64,000 bases of DNA from Roseivirga sp. (lineage in GTDB: Bacteria; Bacteroidota; Bacteroidia; Cytophagales; Cyclobacteriaceae), in the NCBI GenBank assembly GCA_021404565.1, contig JAAWWF010000031.1, positions 62,001-126,000 of the forward strand. Reading direction: 5' to 3'. The stretch's first letter is position 1. Each line of letters starts with the position of its first letter. Below the pieces are notes generated by a model. That model saw nothing but the letters and a program-made list of their open reading frames with translations, had not been told where the DNA came from and did no database searches. The position numbers were made by a program, and so were the translations under genes. This document shows, in pieces, positions 45,049-52,688 of the stretch.

Positions 45049-46155
45049 TTATTTGAAGATTTCTCTTCGAAACTTTGCCAACATTTCTTCCTTGACCGTT
45101 AAGCCCAGCCCTGGTGTTTCAGGAAGTATGATCTCCCAATCTGGCTGATATTCCATTCCACCCAGGATAGGGTCTTCTTCCATAAATAAGGGGCTGTCGA
45201 AGTCGAAATACTGCACCATATCGGAAGTATGGGCCAGGTGGCAATTGGCGGTAAAGAGAATTCTGGACTCCAGAAAACCACCAATTTGCATTGGTATATT
45301 CCCTTTTTCGGCTTTCTGAATAATTTTCTGAGCCTTGACCAGCCCGGAGGATTTGCCCAGTTTGATATTTATCATATCACAGAGCTTCATTTTGATCAGT
45401 TTTTCCGCATCATGGTGATCTGAAACAGATTCATCTGCCATGATTGGGATTGGGCTGTGTCGCTTTACCTTTTTCAGTCTGGGGTATTCCTGTCTGGATA
45501 TGGGCTCTTCACAATATTGAATATCATAAGGCTCCAGAGCCTGTAGTGTATTGACTGCCTCGGTTACATTCCAGCCCTGATTAGCATCAATCCTGATTTT
45601 AATATCACCTCCTACCACTTCACGAATCGCTTTGATACGTTCTACGTCTTTTCTTCCGCCATCTCCCAGCTTTACTTTCATTACAGGAAAGCCTCGTTCC
45701 TTTACTACTTTGGCATCTGATGCCATTTGCTCTACATCAGATACACTCACCGTATAGTCCGTATAGATCTGCTTGCTTATCTCACCTCCCAAAAACTTGT
45801 AGAGCGGCAGTTCTTTGGCTTTGGCAGCTATGTCGTGCAGGGCAATATCGATAGCACTTTTGATGCTCGTATTACCATAGATGGTTTTGTCCATTATGGC
45901 ACTTGCGGCATCGAGTTCCAGCGGGTTGGTACCCATCAGTTTTTCAGCCAGTAGCTTGCCAATGATAAAGCAGGTTTCTACTGTTTCTCCGTTTATAGGA
46001 GGATAGGGAGAGCACTCGCCCCAGCCATCGATACCCTCTTTGGTACGAATACGAACAAAAATATTGTTGGCATGATCTCTCCAACCCAGGGAGGTGACAA
46101 AAGGGTGCCTTAGCTTTAGCGCGGCATGGTAAAGCTCAATTTGATCTATCTGCAT
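45049..46155 (-). CDS. Dipeptide epimerase, enolase superfamily
   Basis: A 368-aa muconate-lactonizing-type enzyme. The barrel has the KxK catalytic lysines in FPVMKVKLGDGG, metal ligands in RIDANQGW, YCEEPIS and IMADESVSD, and a second lysine in INIKLGKSSGL; the capping domain starts QIDQIELYHAALKLRHPFVTSLG. The residue pattern fits L-Ala-D/L-Glu and related dipeptide epimerases used in murein peptide recycling. Located 9 bp after the aquaporin gene, so perhaps one operon. Confidence 0.88.
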   Translation of the reverse strand: MQIDQIELYHAALKLRHPFVTSLGWRDHANNIFVRIRTKEGIDGWGECSPYPPINGETVETCFIIGKLLAEKLMGTNPLELDAASAIMDKTIYGNTSIKSAIDIALHDIAAKAKELPLYKFLGGEISKQIYTDYTVSVSDVEQMASDAKVVKERGFPVMKVKLGDGGRKDVERIKAIREVVGGDIKIRIDANQGWNVTEAVNTLQALEPYDIQYCEEPISRQEYPRLKKVKRHSPIPIMADESVSDHHDAEKLIKMKLCDMINIKLGKSSGLVKAQKIIQKAEKGNIPMQIGGFLESRILFTANCHLAHTSDMVQYFDFDSPLFMEEDPILGGMEYQPDWEIILPETPGLGLTVKEEMLAKFRREIFK

Positions 46156-46164
46156 GTTGTTATG

Positions 46165-46956
46165 TTACTTCTTTGACTCTTCGTAGATGGCGTAAAAAAT
46201 AGCCAGCACACAAAAAATAATACAGGCCCAGCCGATGGTGTTGGTGCCGTCCTTGAATAGCAGGTAATAGAGACCAGCTCCCATCCCTCCACCTGCGAGT
46301 GGACCCAGCACCGGAATCCAGGAATAACCCCAGTCCGAGCCACCTTTGCCTTTTATAGGAAGAAGGAAGTGTGTCAGTCTTGGACCAAAATCACGGGCGG
46401 GGTTTATGGCATAGCCGGTACTTCCGCCCTGCGCCATACCTATGGCCACAATCAGGCCGCCTACGACCAGGGGATTCAGTCCGTTTGCGAATTCGTTGGC
46501 CCCGATAAACATCAGCCCGAAAATCAGGATCATCGTGCCCAAAATCTCACTGACAAGGTTTGAGCCTTTCTGTGGAATGGCTCCTGAAGTACAGAAGACA
46601 CCTAGTTTGGCTCCCTGGTCTTCAGTTTTTCCCCAATGTGGTAAATACTGCAACCAGGTGAGTGTGGCCCCGAGCATAGCACCCAATACCTGGGCCAGCA
46701 TATATCCTGGTACCATGCTCCATTCAAACTCACCGGCAATGGCCAGCGAAAGGGTGACAGCCGGGTTAAGGTGTCCTCCACTGATATCGCCAACAGCAAA
46801 GACTCCAAGAGCTACGGCCAGTCCCCAACCTATGGTGGTGACAATCCAGCCGGCATCTTTGCCATAAGAATGATTAAGTGTGATAGCCGCATTGATGGCA
46901 TTTCCAAAGTAGAGTAGTACGGCAGTGCCGACAAACTCAGCGAGATAAACAGACAT
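46165..46956 (-). CDS. Aquaglyceroporin (MIP family)
   Basis: 263 aa from ATG 46956 (SVYLAEFVGTAVLLYF); the 28 codons before it would add a false leader. Six membrane helices and both pore motifs: GDISGGHLNPAVTLSLA and GYAINPARDFGPRL. Asp after the second NPAR and the widened pore context indicate a glycerol facilitator (GlpF-like) rather than a strict water channel. It would carry glycerol or small solutes across the inner membrane. The epimerase follows. Confidence 0.93.
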   Translation of the reverse strand: MSVYLAEFVGTAVLLYFGNAINAAITLNHSYGKDAGWIVTTIGWGLAVALGVFAVGDISGGHLNPAVTLSLAIAGEFEWSMVPGYMLAQVLGAMLGATLTWLQYLPHWGKTEDQGAKLGVFCTSGAIPQKGSNLVSEILGTMILIFGLMFIGANEFANGLNPLVVGGLIVAIGMAQGGSTGYAINPARDFGPRLTHFLLPIKGKGGSDWGYSWIPVLGPLAGGGMGAGLYYLLFKDGTNTIGWACIIFCVLAIFYAIYEESKK

Positions 46957-47038
46957 AGTTGAAAAATGTAGGACGAGTAATAATACAATAAGGAGGGGAA
47001 TAAAAAAAGGCAGGGGAGTGCTGCAGGAGTTTGTCGTC

Positions 47039-47066
47039 AAAAAGACTTTCCAGAAAAGGTCTTTTT
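47039..47066 (-). terminator. Intrinsic terminator after the SRP RNA
   Basis: AAAAAGAC (47039-47046) pairs with GTCTTTTT (47059-47066) around a 12-nt loop; A/T-symmetric and so usable in both directions. It lies 15 bp beyond the T-run that follows the SRP RNA on the minus strand. Confidence 0.6.
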
Positions 47067-47089
47067 ACACAAAAGAGCATAAAAAAAGG

Positions 47090-47175
47090 CATCGGGATGT
47101 CGCACCGCTCTACCGCCTACCCTTGCTCTGTTCCCAGCCTGGGGGAGTTCAGCAGGAGCTGGTCGCACCCCTTTG
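47090..47175 (-). ncRNA. ffs: Signal recognition particle RNA, small bacterial type
   Basis: On the minus strand, the apical hairpin reads CAGG-CTG-GGAA-CAG-AGCA: a GGAA tetraloop closed by CTG/CAG and the conserved asymmetric loop (AGG opposite AGCA) bound by Ffh. It is flanked by GCTGAACTCCCCC on the left and AAGGGTAGGC on the right, the standard domain IV arms. The ends pair as GGGGTGCGACC with GG-T-GCGACATCCC. A T-run (47087-47081) follows. A good promoter sits directly upstream. With Ffh it targets membrane proteins such as those made with YidC. Confidence 0.9.
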
Positions 47176-47181
47176 CCGCGA

Positions 47182-47211
47182 CAAAGGTATTAAGAAAATG
47201 TTAAATGCAAG
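47182..47211 (-). promoter_or_regulatory. Promoter of the SRP RNA gene
   Basis: On the minus strand, CTTG (47211-47208), an 18-bp spacer, then TACCTTTG (47189-47182), a full TAnnTTTG match. Transcription would start close to 47176, at the expected 5' end of the SRP RNA. Confidence 0.6.
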
Positions 47212-47318
47212 GTGCTGGGGAGGGAAATTATGTGGGATTTACCAGTGATTCTCTGCTATGTCAACTAAGTGGTTTAGAGAGAGGGAGTTGACTTGTTCTT
47301 TTGACGAACTGAGCGTTG

Positions 47319-47336
47319 ATCCCTGAATTCAGGGAT
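47319..47336. promoter_or_regulatory. Perfect 18-bp palindrome upstream of the protease operon
   Basis: ATCCCTGAATTCAGGGAT is fully self-complementary and lies about 375 bp before the 65-aa gene. It has no T-run and could bind a dimeric regulator or form a cruciform; no known operator is recognised. Confidence 0.4.
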
Positions 47337-47710
47337 AGTGCTAAATGCATGTTGTCTGTGATGTTAGCCGAGATTGATTTTGGTAAATTTGATAATAGAA
47401 AATCTAAGAATTAGAAGAATTTTAAAGGTTTAACTGTCTTCTCTTACTAGTAGTTTTTATAATAATATTGTATTTTCAATTCACTTTCACTTAATACAGG
47501 AAGGCGATAAAACGAAGCCTGATTTCTCTGATCTTTTTTTCACTATTCGGTTCTTTGGACTAAGTGAATGACTGTTTAAATCCTGCAAAGAGTATTGAGT
47601 TTCACATTCATATCTTTCTTAAAAACCCAGTCTTAAGGATAGATATCTAGTTCTACTGATTTTCAGGGTATGTTAAAGAAGAATAAAAAATAACCAAAAA
47701 AGAATAGCTG

Positions 47711-47908
47711 ATGGATTCGGAACAACCACAACAAGTCGACAGATGTCACGACATTATCGATTTTGAAATTTTGGCACAAAAACCGATAAAGGGTAGATGG
47801 CCAACTATAAAACAAGGACTTCTAATGCTAAAAGACTCTTCGAGTGGCGATGTGAAGGAAACAATTGAGTGTTTGATCAGCGAAGTGGAAAATTTTGTTA
47901 ACCCATAA
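47711..47908 (+). CDS. Small protein of unknown function, first gene of protease operon
   Basis: 65 aa, soluble, mostly helical by appearance (WPTIKQGLLMLKDSSSG and VKETIECLISEVENFVN). No domain recognised. Its stop is 13 bp before the chosen start of the protease gene, and an AATAAC/AAAAAAGAATAGCTG stretch precedes it. The tight packing with the next genes and the lack of an overlapping better frame support a real gene; it could be a regulator or a partner of the protease. Confidence 0.55.
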   Translation: MDSEQPQQVDRCHDIIDFEILAQKPIKGRWPTIKQGLLMLKDSSSGDVKETIECLISEVENFVNP

Positions 47909-47921
47909 TGATTTAAATAAA

Positions 47922-48818
47922 ATGGCACAAAAAAATGAAGATCCAGAGGTCGTAGTTGTCGAAGATGATGCTTCCTCAAAAGCGGGAAAAAGCACCCTAC
48001 AGGCAAAAGACAAAGTGGGTACAAAAAACACTGGCGGACATACTAATGAATTTCCTGAATGCGTAATACTTGGAGTTTATGATGGGAAGTATGTTAGATG
48101 GTCGGGTAGAGGGTCTGGAGTAATAGTTAAAAATAACAGATTTGTACTTACGGCCAGTCATAACATCGACTCACATATTCTGAGTGACCCGTTGACCAAC
48201 TATGTGATTGGGATCAATTTGCCCAAACCGAAGAGTGACAAGTCTTGTATTAGCAGCAAAAACTTCCGCGTGTTTTTTGTTGACAAAAGGGCTAGGTTAA
48301 AGTACAGCTCGGATGGAGAATTAGTGCTTTTTAAATTAGAAAGGAGAGTTCCAAGAGCTGTAGAAATGCCAATAATTGCGGAAAAATCTGATTTTAAATT
48401 ATTGAAAAAAGAAGTAGAAATCGTGGGTTATGGCAGCAACAGTACCGAGGCTGTCTTGGGGACAGGTTGTAAACGAAAAGCAATCTTGAAGGAGATTATC
48501 TCTGAGTATACTTACGCTAATAAGCCAAATGAACTTGTTGATAAGGAAGAAGAGTTGGGGTTTGATAAGGATACACAATTCGCTGCAGGTGGCAAATCAG
48601 CTATCTGTGAAGGTGATAGTGGCGGGCCCGTTTACTTTACAGAAACCGGTCTTAATAAAAAGAGAAAGTTGATTGGAATTATACTTGAAGATACACTGAC
48701 AGATGTTGTGAAAATGGAAACAGAAAATGTTTCTTCTACATTGAATGCACCAAAAATTATTTGTGGTTCAGGAGCGGTTATATCGAGAATTGAAGTCATA
48801 CGTGAATTAGCAGATTAA
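47922..48818 (+). CDS. Trypsin-fold serine protease without signal peptide
   Basis: 298 aa from ATG 47922 (AQKNEDPEVVVVEDD); the frame opens nine codons earlier at a TTG. The catalytic triad is complete: His80 in VLTASHNID, Asp131 in SSDGELVLFKLE and Ser233 in CEGDSGGPVYF. The residue six before the serine (position 189 in chymotrypsin) is Ala, not Asp, so cleavage after Lys/Arg is not expected. The N-terminal 45 residues are polar and disordered-looking, with no signal peptide or membrane helix, so it should act in the cytoplasm unless exported another way. Neighbours are a 65-aa gene before, a 131-aa gene 13 bp after, and a TPR kinase. Confidence 0.88.
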   Translation: MAQKNEDPEVVVVEDDASSKAGKSTLQAKDKVGTKNTGGHTNEFPECVILGVYDGKYVRWSGRGSGVIVKNNRFVLTASHNIDSHILSDPLTNYVIGINLPKPKSDKSCISSKNFRVFFVDKRARLKYSSDGELVLFKLERRVPRAVEMPIIAEKSDFKLLKKEVEIVGYGSNSTEAVLGTGCKRKAILKEIISEYTYANKPNELVDKEEELGFDKDTQFAAGGKSAICEGDSGGPVYFTETGLNKKRKLIGIILEDTLTDVVKMETENVSSTLNAPKIICGSGAVISRIEVIRELAD

Positions 48819-48831
48819 ACAGATTCTACCA

Positions 48832-49227
48832 ATGGATACAGAGATATTAAAGCCATACTTATTTATCGAGGAAGTTTACAGGCTGGTAAAGGGAAATAAA
48901 CAAAAAAGGGTACTTCTATTACACATTAGGTTTAAACTTGATCCTGAACTTCCTTATGTTTTACCACCCAGACAGACACCAGGGAGAAGACGTAGTGAGT
49001 ATAATAGAAATGAGAGAATTGTTACCATTAAAGTGGCCCCTGTTGTCAAATCGTTAGCGGCCTCTTTTGAAAGGCCACATGGTGATGCTTCTTTTTATGA
49101 TATCATCACTCTAAGAGAAAGAAGCATTCGAGGAGAAGATAGTGTGAGGGTTCAAATTATTCACGGAACCAGAAATACACATGGTGGATCCGGGTGTATC
49201 CACTACCCACCCGGGGTAGGAGATTGA
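48832..49227 (+). CDS. 131-aa protein of unknown function in protease operon
   Basis: A soluble 131-aa protein. It starts with a helix-strand unit (TEILKPYLFIEEVYRLVKGN, KRVLLLHIRFKLD), then a proline/arginine-rich loop (YVLPPRQTPGRRRSEYNRNE), strands VTIKVAPVVKSL and RVQIIHGTRN, and ends in a glycine-rich tail GGSGCIHYPPGVGD. No known domain is recognised. It begins 13 bp after the protease and ends 12 bp before the kinase. It could be a protease substrate, inhibitor or effector; none is shown. Confidence 0.6.
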   Translation: MDTEILKPYLFIEEVYRLVKGNKQKRVLLLHIRFKLDPELPYVLPPRQTPGRRRSEYNRNERIVTIKVAPVVKSLAASFERPHGDASFYDIITLRERSIRGEDSVRVQIIHGTRNTHGGSGCIHYPPGVGD

Positions 49228-49239
49228 TGAGGTTTTGTA

Positions 49240-51054
49240 ATGTCAAAAGCAACTCCTCGTAAATCTTTTAAGACTCATTGTCTAGTATGTTGTCTGATTG
49301 CAGTTTTCTCAACTCTAGTTTTGCATCCCTTGTCAGCTCAAAACGAGTGCTCTGAAAGTGTCTCTAAACTGGTAAAAGAGGCTTCTGTCAAAGCCCTTAA
49401 CTACAATTGGGGTGAGGCTATTTACTTAAATCAAAAAGCCCTGAGTAAATTAAAAGGTGAAAGTGTGGCTTTATGCAGAGCCAGAATTCATCTTCAATTG
49501 GCCGATCTTTATGCGACTGTCGGAGACTTTTTATACGACCTGGACAGCTCGCAATTAGGGCAACTACCTTTGCAGGGGTTAGACGTTGGACTTGATTACT
49601 TTAAGACAGGGCTTTATCATTACAGACGGGCTGGGAGGAGTGCCAGTAAAGCGAACAGTCCGTTTGATCGCATTAAAGCTACCCATGAAGTAGCCCGCCT
49701 TAAGTCCAAACTTAGCGAGTTTGATTCGGCACTCTATTATTTTGATCTGGCGGACCGGCTTTACCTGACTCATATCAATCAGGAAGGCCTTACAACAGAT
49801 AGCCTTGAGCAAACGAGCTACAGGGCTTCGATGCTGAAGAGTCAGGGGTTGAATTTTTACAAACAGGGTGTGGCATTAAGGGATACGAGTTTGGTGTTGA
49901 AATCTATAAAGACTTATAAAAACGGTGTTTCGGTTCTTCATAAAAGTGATACTGCAACACGGATTCGTCTTAGTAATAACCTTGGTCTTGCTTATCTGTG
50001 GTTAGGTATACCGGATTCTTCTATGGTCTATTATCAGGTTTCTGAGCTACTTGCGCGGCTAACAAATGACATTACCCGACAGGGCAAAGCATTTTATGGA
50101 TTGGGTGAAAGTTTCGAGAAATCAGGTAGGTATGATTCGGCCTTTATATATTTTAAACTTTATGACGATTCGCATGACGATGTGTTCAGGCAAGAGCAGG
50201 TAATGAATTTGGCAAAATTCAGTAAACTCTATCAAATAGAACAAAGCGAGGCACTAACCGACCGGCTTAGATTGCAGATCATTGTATATGCCATGGTTGT
50301 GGTGCTTCTTTTGATGTTGCTGTTTTTCTTAAATAGGAGGAGAGCTGCTCAGAATAAACTAGCCAACCAAAAAATCAATGACCTCCTCCAGCAACAAGAG
50401 ATCAACTCCCTCCAGGGAGTGCTGACAGGACAAGAAGAAGAACGCCAAAGAATTGCTACCGATCTTCATGATAAACTGGGAGCCATTTTGGGAATGGTAA
50501 AACTGCATTTTAGCGCAGTAGAAGATCGTATAGATGATCTTCGCGAAGACAATAAGAAACAGTATATCAAAGCCAATGAACTGCTGGATCAGGCCAGCTC
50601 AGAGGTGCGAAATATCTCGCACAATTTACTCTCAGGTGTGCTCGTAAAGTTTGGCCTGGTGCCTGCCTTGCAAGACCTAAAAGATACTGTGGAAGCGACA
50701 GGGAAGTTGAAAGTTCAACTGGTGGCCGGAGAGCAAATGGATGGAAGACTTAGTGGTGAGCAGGAACTACAAATCTACCGAATTGTGCAGGAGCTCATCA
50801 GTAATATTCTGAAGCACTCAAGGGGGACAGAAGCGGTTATTCAACTGAACCGGAATAGTAATGAAATCAATTTAATCGTACAGGATAATGGAACAGGCTT
50901 TGATGTGGAGAGTGCCATGCAGAAAAAGGGTATAGGATTAAAAAACCTGCAAGCAAGGGTGGCCAGACTCGATGCAAAGCTGCATTTTGATTCTGGCAAG
51001 GGGGCCGGAACGACTGTGTCAATTGATATTCCAATTGTAAATGATTTTTATTAA
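49240..51054 (+). CDS. TPR sensor histidine kinase, HisKA_3 (NarX-like)
   Basis: A 604-aa kinase. Signal peptide (LVCCLIAVFSTLVLHPLSAQ), periplasmic TPR-like repeats (about residues 40-335, such as RLSNNLGLAYLWLGIPDSSM), one membrane helix (about 344-364), a coiled coil, then HisKA_3 with His410 in ERQRIATDLHDKLGAILG and HATPase_c with ELISNILKHSRG, VQDNGTGFD and KKGIGLKNLQARV. The DLHD motif is typical of kinases that pair with NarL-type regulators, one of which is encoded 167 bp downstream. It starts 12 bp after the 131-aa gene and so is probably cotranscribed with the protease. Confidence 0.94.
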   Translation: MSKATPRKSFKTHCLVCCLIAVFSTLVLHPLSAQNECSESVSKLVKEASVKALNYNWGEAIYLNQKALSKLKGESVALCRARIHLQLADLYATVGDFLYDLDSSQLGQLPLQGLDVGLDYFKTGLYHYRRAGRSASKANSPFDRIKATHEVARLKSKLSEFDSALYYFDLADRLYLTHINQEGLTTDSLEQTSYRASMLKSQGLNFYKQGVALRDTSLVLKSIKTYKNGVSVLHKSDTATRIRLSNNLGLAYLWLGIPDSSMVYYQVSELLARLTNDITRQGKAFYGLGESFEKSGRYDSAFIYFKLYDDSHDDVFRQEQVMNLAKFSKLYQIEQSEALTDRLRLQIIVYAMVVVLLLMLLFFLNRRRAAQNKLANQKINDLLQQQEINSLQGVLTGQEEERQRIATDLHDKLGAILGMVKLHFSAVEDRIDDLREDNKKQYIKANELLDQASSEVRNISHNLLSGVLVKFGLVPALQDLKDTVEATGKLKVQLVAGEQMDGRLSGEQELQIYRIVQELISNILKHSRGTEAVIQLNRNSNEINLIVQDNGTGFDVESAMQKKGIGLKNLQARVARLDAKLHFDSGKGAGTTVSIDIPIVNDFY

Positions 51055-51107
51055 GTATTTATAGGGATATACTATATTGTCTTTCATAATAGTTGATTAT
51101 GAATATT

Positions 51108-51132
51108 ACTATTAAGTACTTAACTTAATAGT
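51108..51132. promoter_or_regulatory. Inverted repeat before the NarL-type regulator
   Basis: ACTATTAAG (51108-51116) and CTTAATAGT (51124-51132) are perfect inverted copies with a 7-bp spacer, about 90 bp before the regulator start. No T-run follows, so an operator, perhaps autoregulatory, is more likely than a terminator. Confidence 0.45.
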
Positions 51133-51221
51133 GATTGCCAGACTCCTTTTTATGTTCCCTACCAACATAGGGCTGTATTCCTGCAGCCTCTTTTATACAC
51201 AACTGAAAACCAACCGGAAGG

Positions 51222-51851
51222 ATGATCAGAATTTTTATCGCTGATGATCATCAAATCGTTGTTGACGGTATCCGGTCTATCCTAGAAGGCCTGGAGGGTA
51301 TTGTTGTGGTTGGCGGAGCGGCCTCCGGTGAAGAGACACTGAGGCAGTTAGCCCGGTTTGAGGTGGATGTACTTCTTCTGGATATTAATATGGCGGGAAT
51401 GAACGGGGTTCAAGTGGCTAAAAGGCTGAAGGAAGAAGAACACCCGGTCAGAATCCTGGTGCTGACAATGCACAACAACCCACAATTCACAAAGCAACTT
51501 ATTGAGATAGGCGTACTGGGATGTCTGATGAAAAATTCCGGTAAACAAGAGATGATCAGGGCTATCAAAGAGGTCCATGCGGGACAGCGGTATTATGGAG
51601 CGGAGATTACCAATACCCTGTTTGACAGCATTGACAAAAGCCAAAAAGCGACCCAAAAGGCAGAGCTGACTAAACGGGAAATAGAGGTGTTAAAACTGAT
51701 AGCGAATGAGTTGACTACTAATGAAATTGCTGAAGAGCTGTTTATCAGCACGCATACCGTGGAGACTCACAGAAAGAACCTATTGAGCAAGCTCGGCTTT
51801 AAGAATTCTGCAGGACTTGCTCGCTTCGCTGCGAAGAACGGATTGGTCTAG
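51222..51851 (+). CDS. NarL/FixJ-type response regulator
   Basis: A 209-aa regulator. Receiver domain with the phosphorylated Asp54 (VDVLLLDINMAGMNG), Thr in VLTMHNN and Lys in GCLMKNSGKQEM; LuxR-type helix-turn-helix from about residue 148 with LTKREIEVLKLIANELTTNE and ISTHTVETHRKNLLSKLG. It is the natural partner of the HisKA_3 kinase just upstream and would control transcription. An inverted repeat lies in its upstream region. Confidence 0.95.
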   Translation: MIRIFIADDHQIVVDGIRSILEGLEGIVVVGGAASGEETLRQLARFEVDVLLLDINMAGMNGVQVAKRLKEEEHPVRILVLTMHNNPQFTKQLIEIGVLGCLMKNSGKQEMIRAIKEVHAGQRYYGAEITNTLFDSIDKSQKATQKAELTKREIEVLKLIANELTTNEIAEELFISTHTVETHRKNLLSKLGFKNSAGLARFAAKNGLV

Positions 51852-51854
51852 GGT

Positions 51855-52112
51855 TTACTTCTTTCTCTCAAAAAGCTGCTTCTTCATATAGAGCTGAAAT
51901 TCCAGGGGACTGCTTTCCTGAAATTCATCTTCGGCCAGGTCATCATAGATGTCTTCGTCATACTGCATCTTGGTGATTTCTACCCGATCATCAGGGTGGA
52001 TGATAAGCTCCGTGCCTGAAAAGTCTATAGGATTTACGGATACCAGTACCTGGAAGTCATCGAATACACGCTTGAAGTACTTAAAAACGATTGCAGCATC
52101 TTTCTTGCCCAT
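51855..52112 (-). CDS. Small conserved acidic protein of unknown function
   Basis: 85 aa, soluble, acidic, with an N-terminal helix (DAAIVFKYFKRVFDDFQVLV) and a DDRVEITKMQYDEDIYDDLAEDEF middle; ends in a basic LYMKKQLFERKK. No domain recognised. It follows the PAP2 phosphatase gene by 6 bp on the same strand, and overlaps no better frame. Confidence 0.7.
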   Translation of the reverse strand: MGKKDAAIVFKYFKRVFDDFQVLVSVNPIDFSGTELIIHPDDRVEITKMQYDEDIYDDLAEDEFQESSPLEFQLYMKKQLFERKK

Positions 52113-52118
52113 GTTTAT

Positions 52119-52688
52119 TCAGGTTTGTGGTATAAGGTGCCTGGTGGTTTTGTCCAGGACAGTTTTTAGTAAATGGGCCGCACCAATGCCGATTATTGCC
52201 CCGGTTATGACATCACCGGGGTAGTGTACGCCCAGATAGATACGGCTGTAGGCCACCAGGGCAGCCCAGGGGATTAGCAGCCAGATATATTTCAAATGAT
52301 CTTTGAGTAAGAGCCAGCAAAAAATGGCAACTGCAAATGAATTGGAGGAATGTGAAGAAGCAAAGCCGTATTGTCCTCCGCAGCCCTTAAGCAGGTGTAC
52401 CTGTTCAGATATACCGGGTTCATAGCAAGGTCGTAGCCTTTCAATAGTTGGCTTCAGAAAACCAGAGGCCAGCTGGTCACTGATCAGAATGAGTAAACCA
52501 ATAGAGATGATGATGTACAGCTCACGCTTTTTATTATAGCGAATGAGCCAGTAGAGTAGCAGGGCGTAGAGTGGAATCCATACGTACTTATCACTGATCC
52601 AGGGCATCAGGAAATCAAAGAGGAAATTGTGCGCTCCGTTCAGAAACAAAAACAGTTCCTGGTCCCATTGTTCTAACCGATCAATCAT
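52119..52688 (-). CDS. PAP2-family membrane phosphatase
   Basis: A 189-aa protein with about six membrane helices and the PAP2 phosphatase motifs KPTIERLRPCYEP (C1), SSHSSNSFAVAIF (C2, with catalytic His) and SRIYLGVHYPGDVITG (C3, with nucleophile His). It would dephosphorylate lipids such as undecaprenyl diphosphate or phosphatidic acid in the inner membrane. It overlaps the hemF gene end by 8 bp. Confidence 0.92.
   Translation of the reverse strand: MIDRLEQWDQELFLFLNGAHNFLFDFLMPWISDKYVWIPLYALLLYWLIRYNKKRELYIIISIGLLILISDQLASGFLKPTIERLRPCYEPGISEQVHLLKGCGGQYGFASSHSSNSFAVAIFCWLLLKDHLKYIWLLIPWAALVAYSRIYLGVHYPGDVITGAIIGIGAAHLLKTVLDKTTRHLIPQT

Larger units (their letters stand above)
46957..47710. 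other. Long intergenic region holding ffs and a palindrome
   Basis: The first third contains a terminator, the SRP RNA and its promoter (listed separately). From about 47215 to 47710 the sequence is AT-rich and without a believable reading frame. It has a perfect 18-bp palindrome ATCCCTGAATTCAGGGAT at 47319-47336. No promoter with both boxes was found before the 65-aa gene at 47711. The change in base composition begins about 47.2 kb and lasts through the protease operon. Confidence 0.6.

Noticed and set aside
47746-48031. Minus-strand frames opposite the start of the protease gene
   Set aside because: Antisense to two well-packed plus-strand genes, with no supporting motif.
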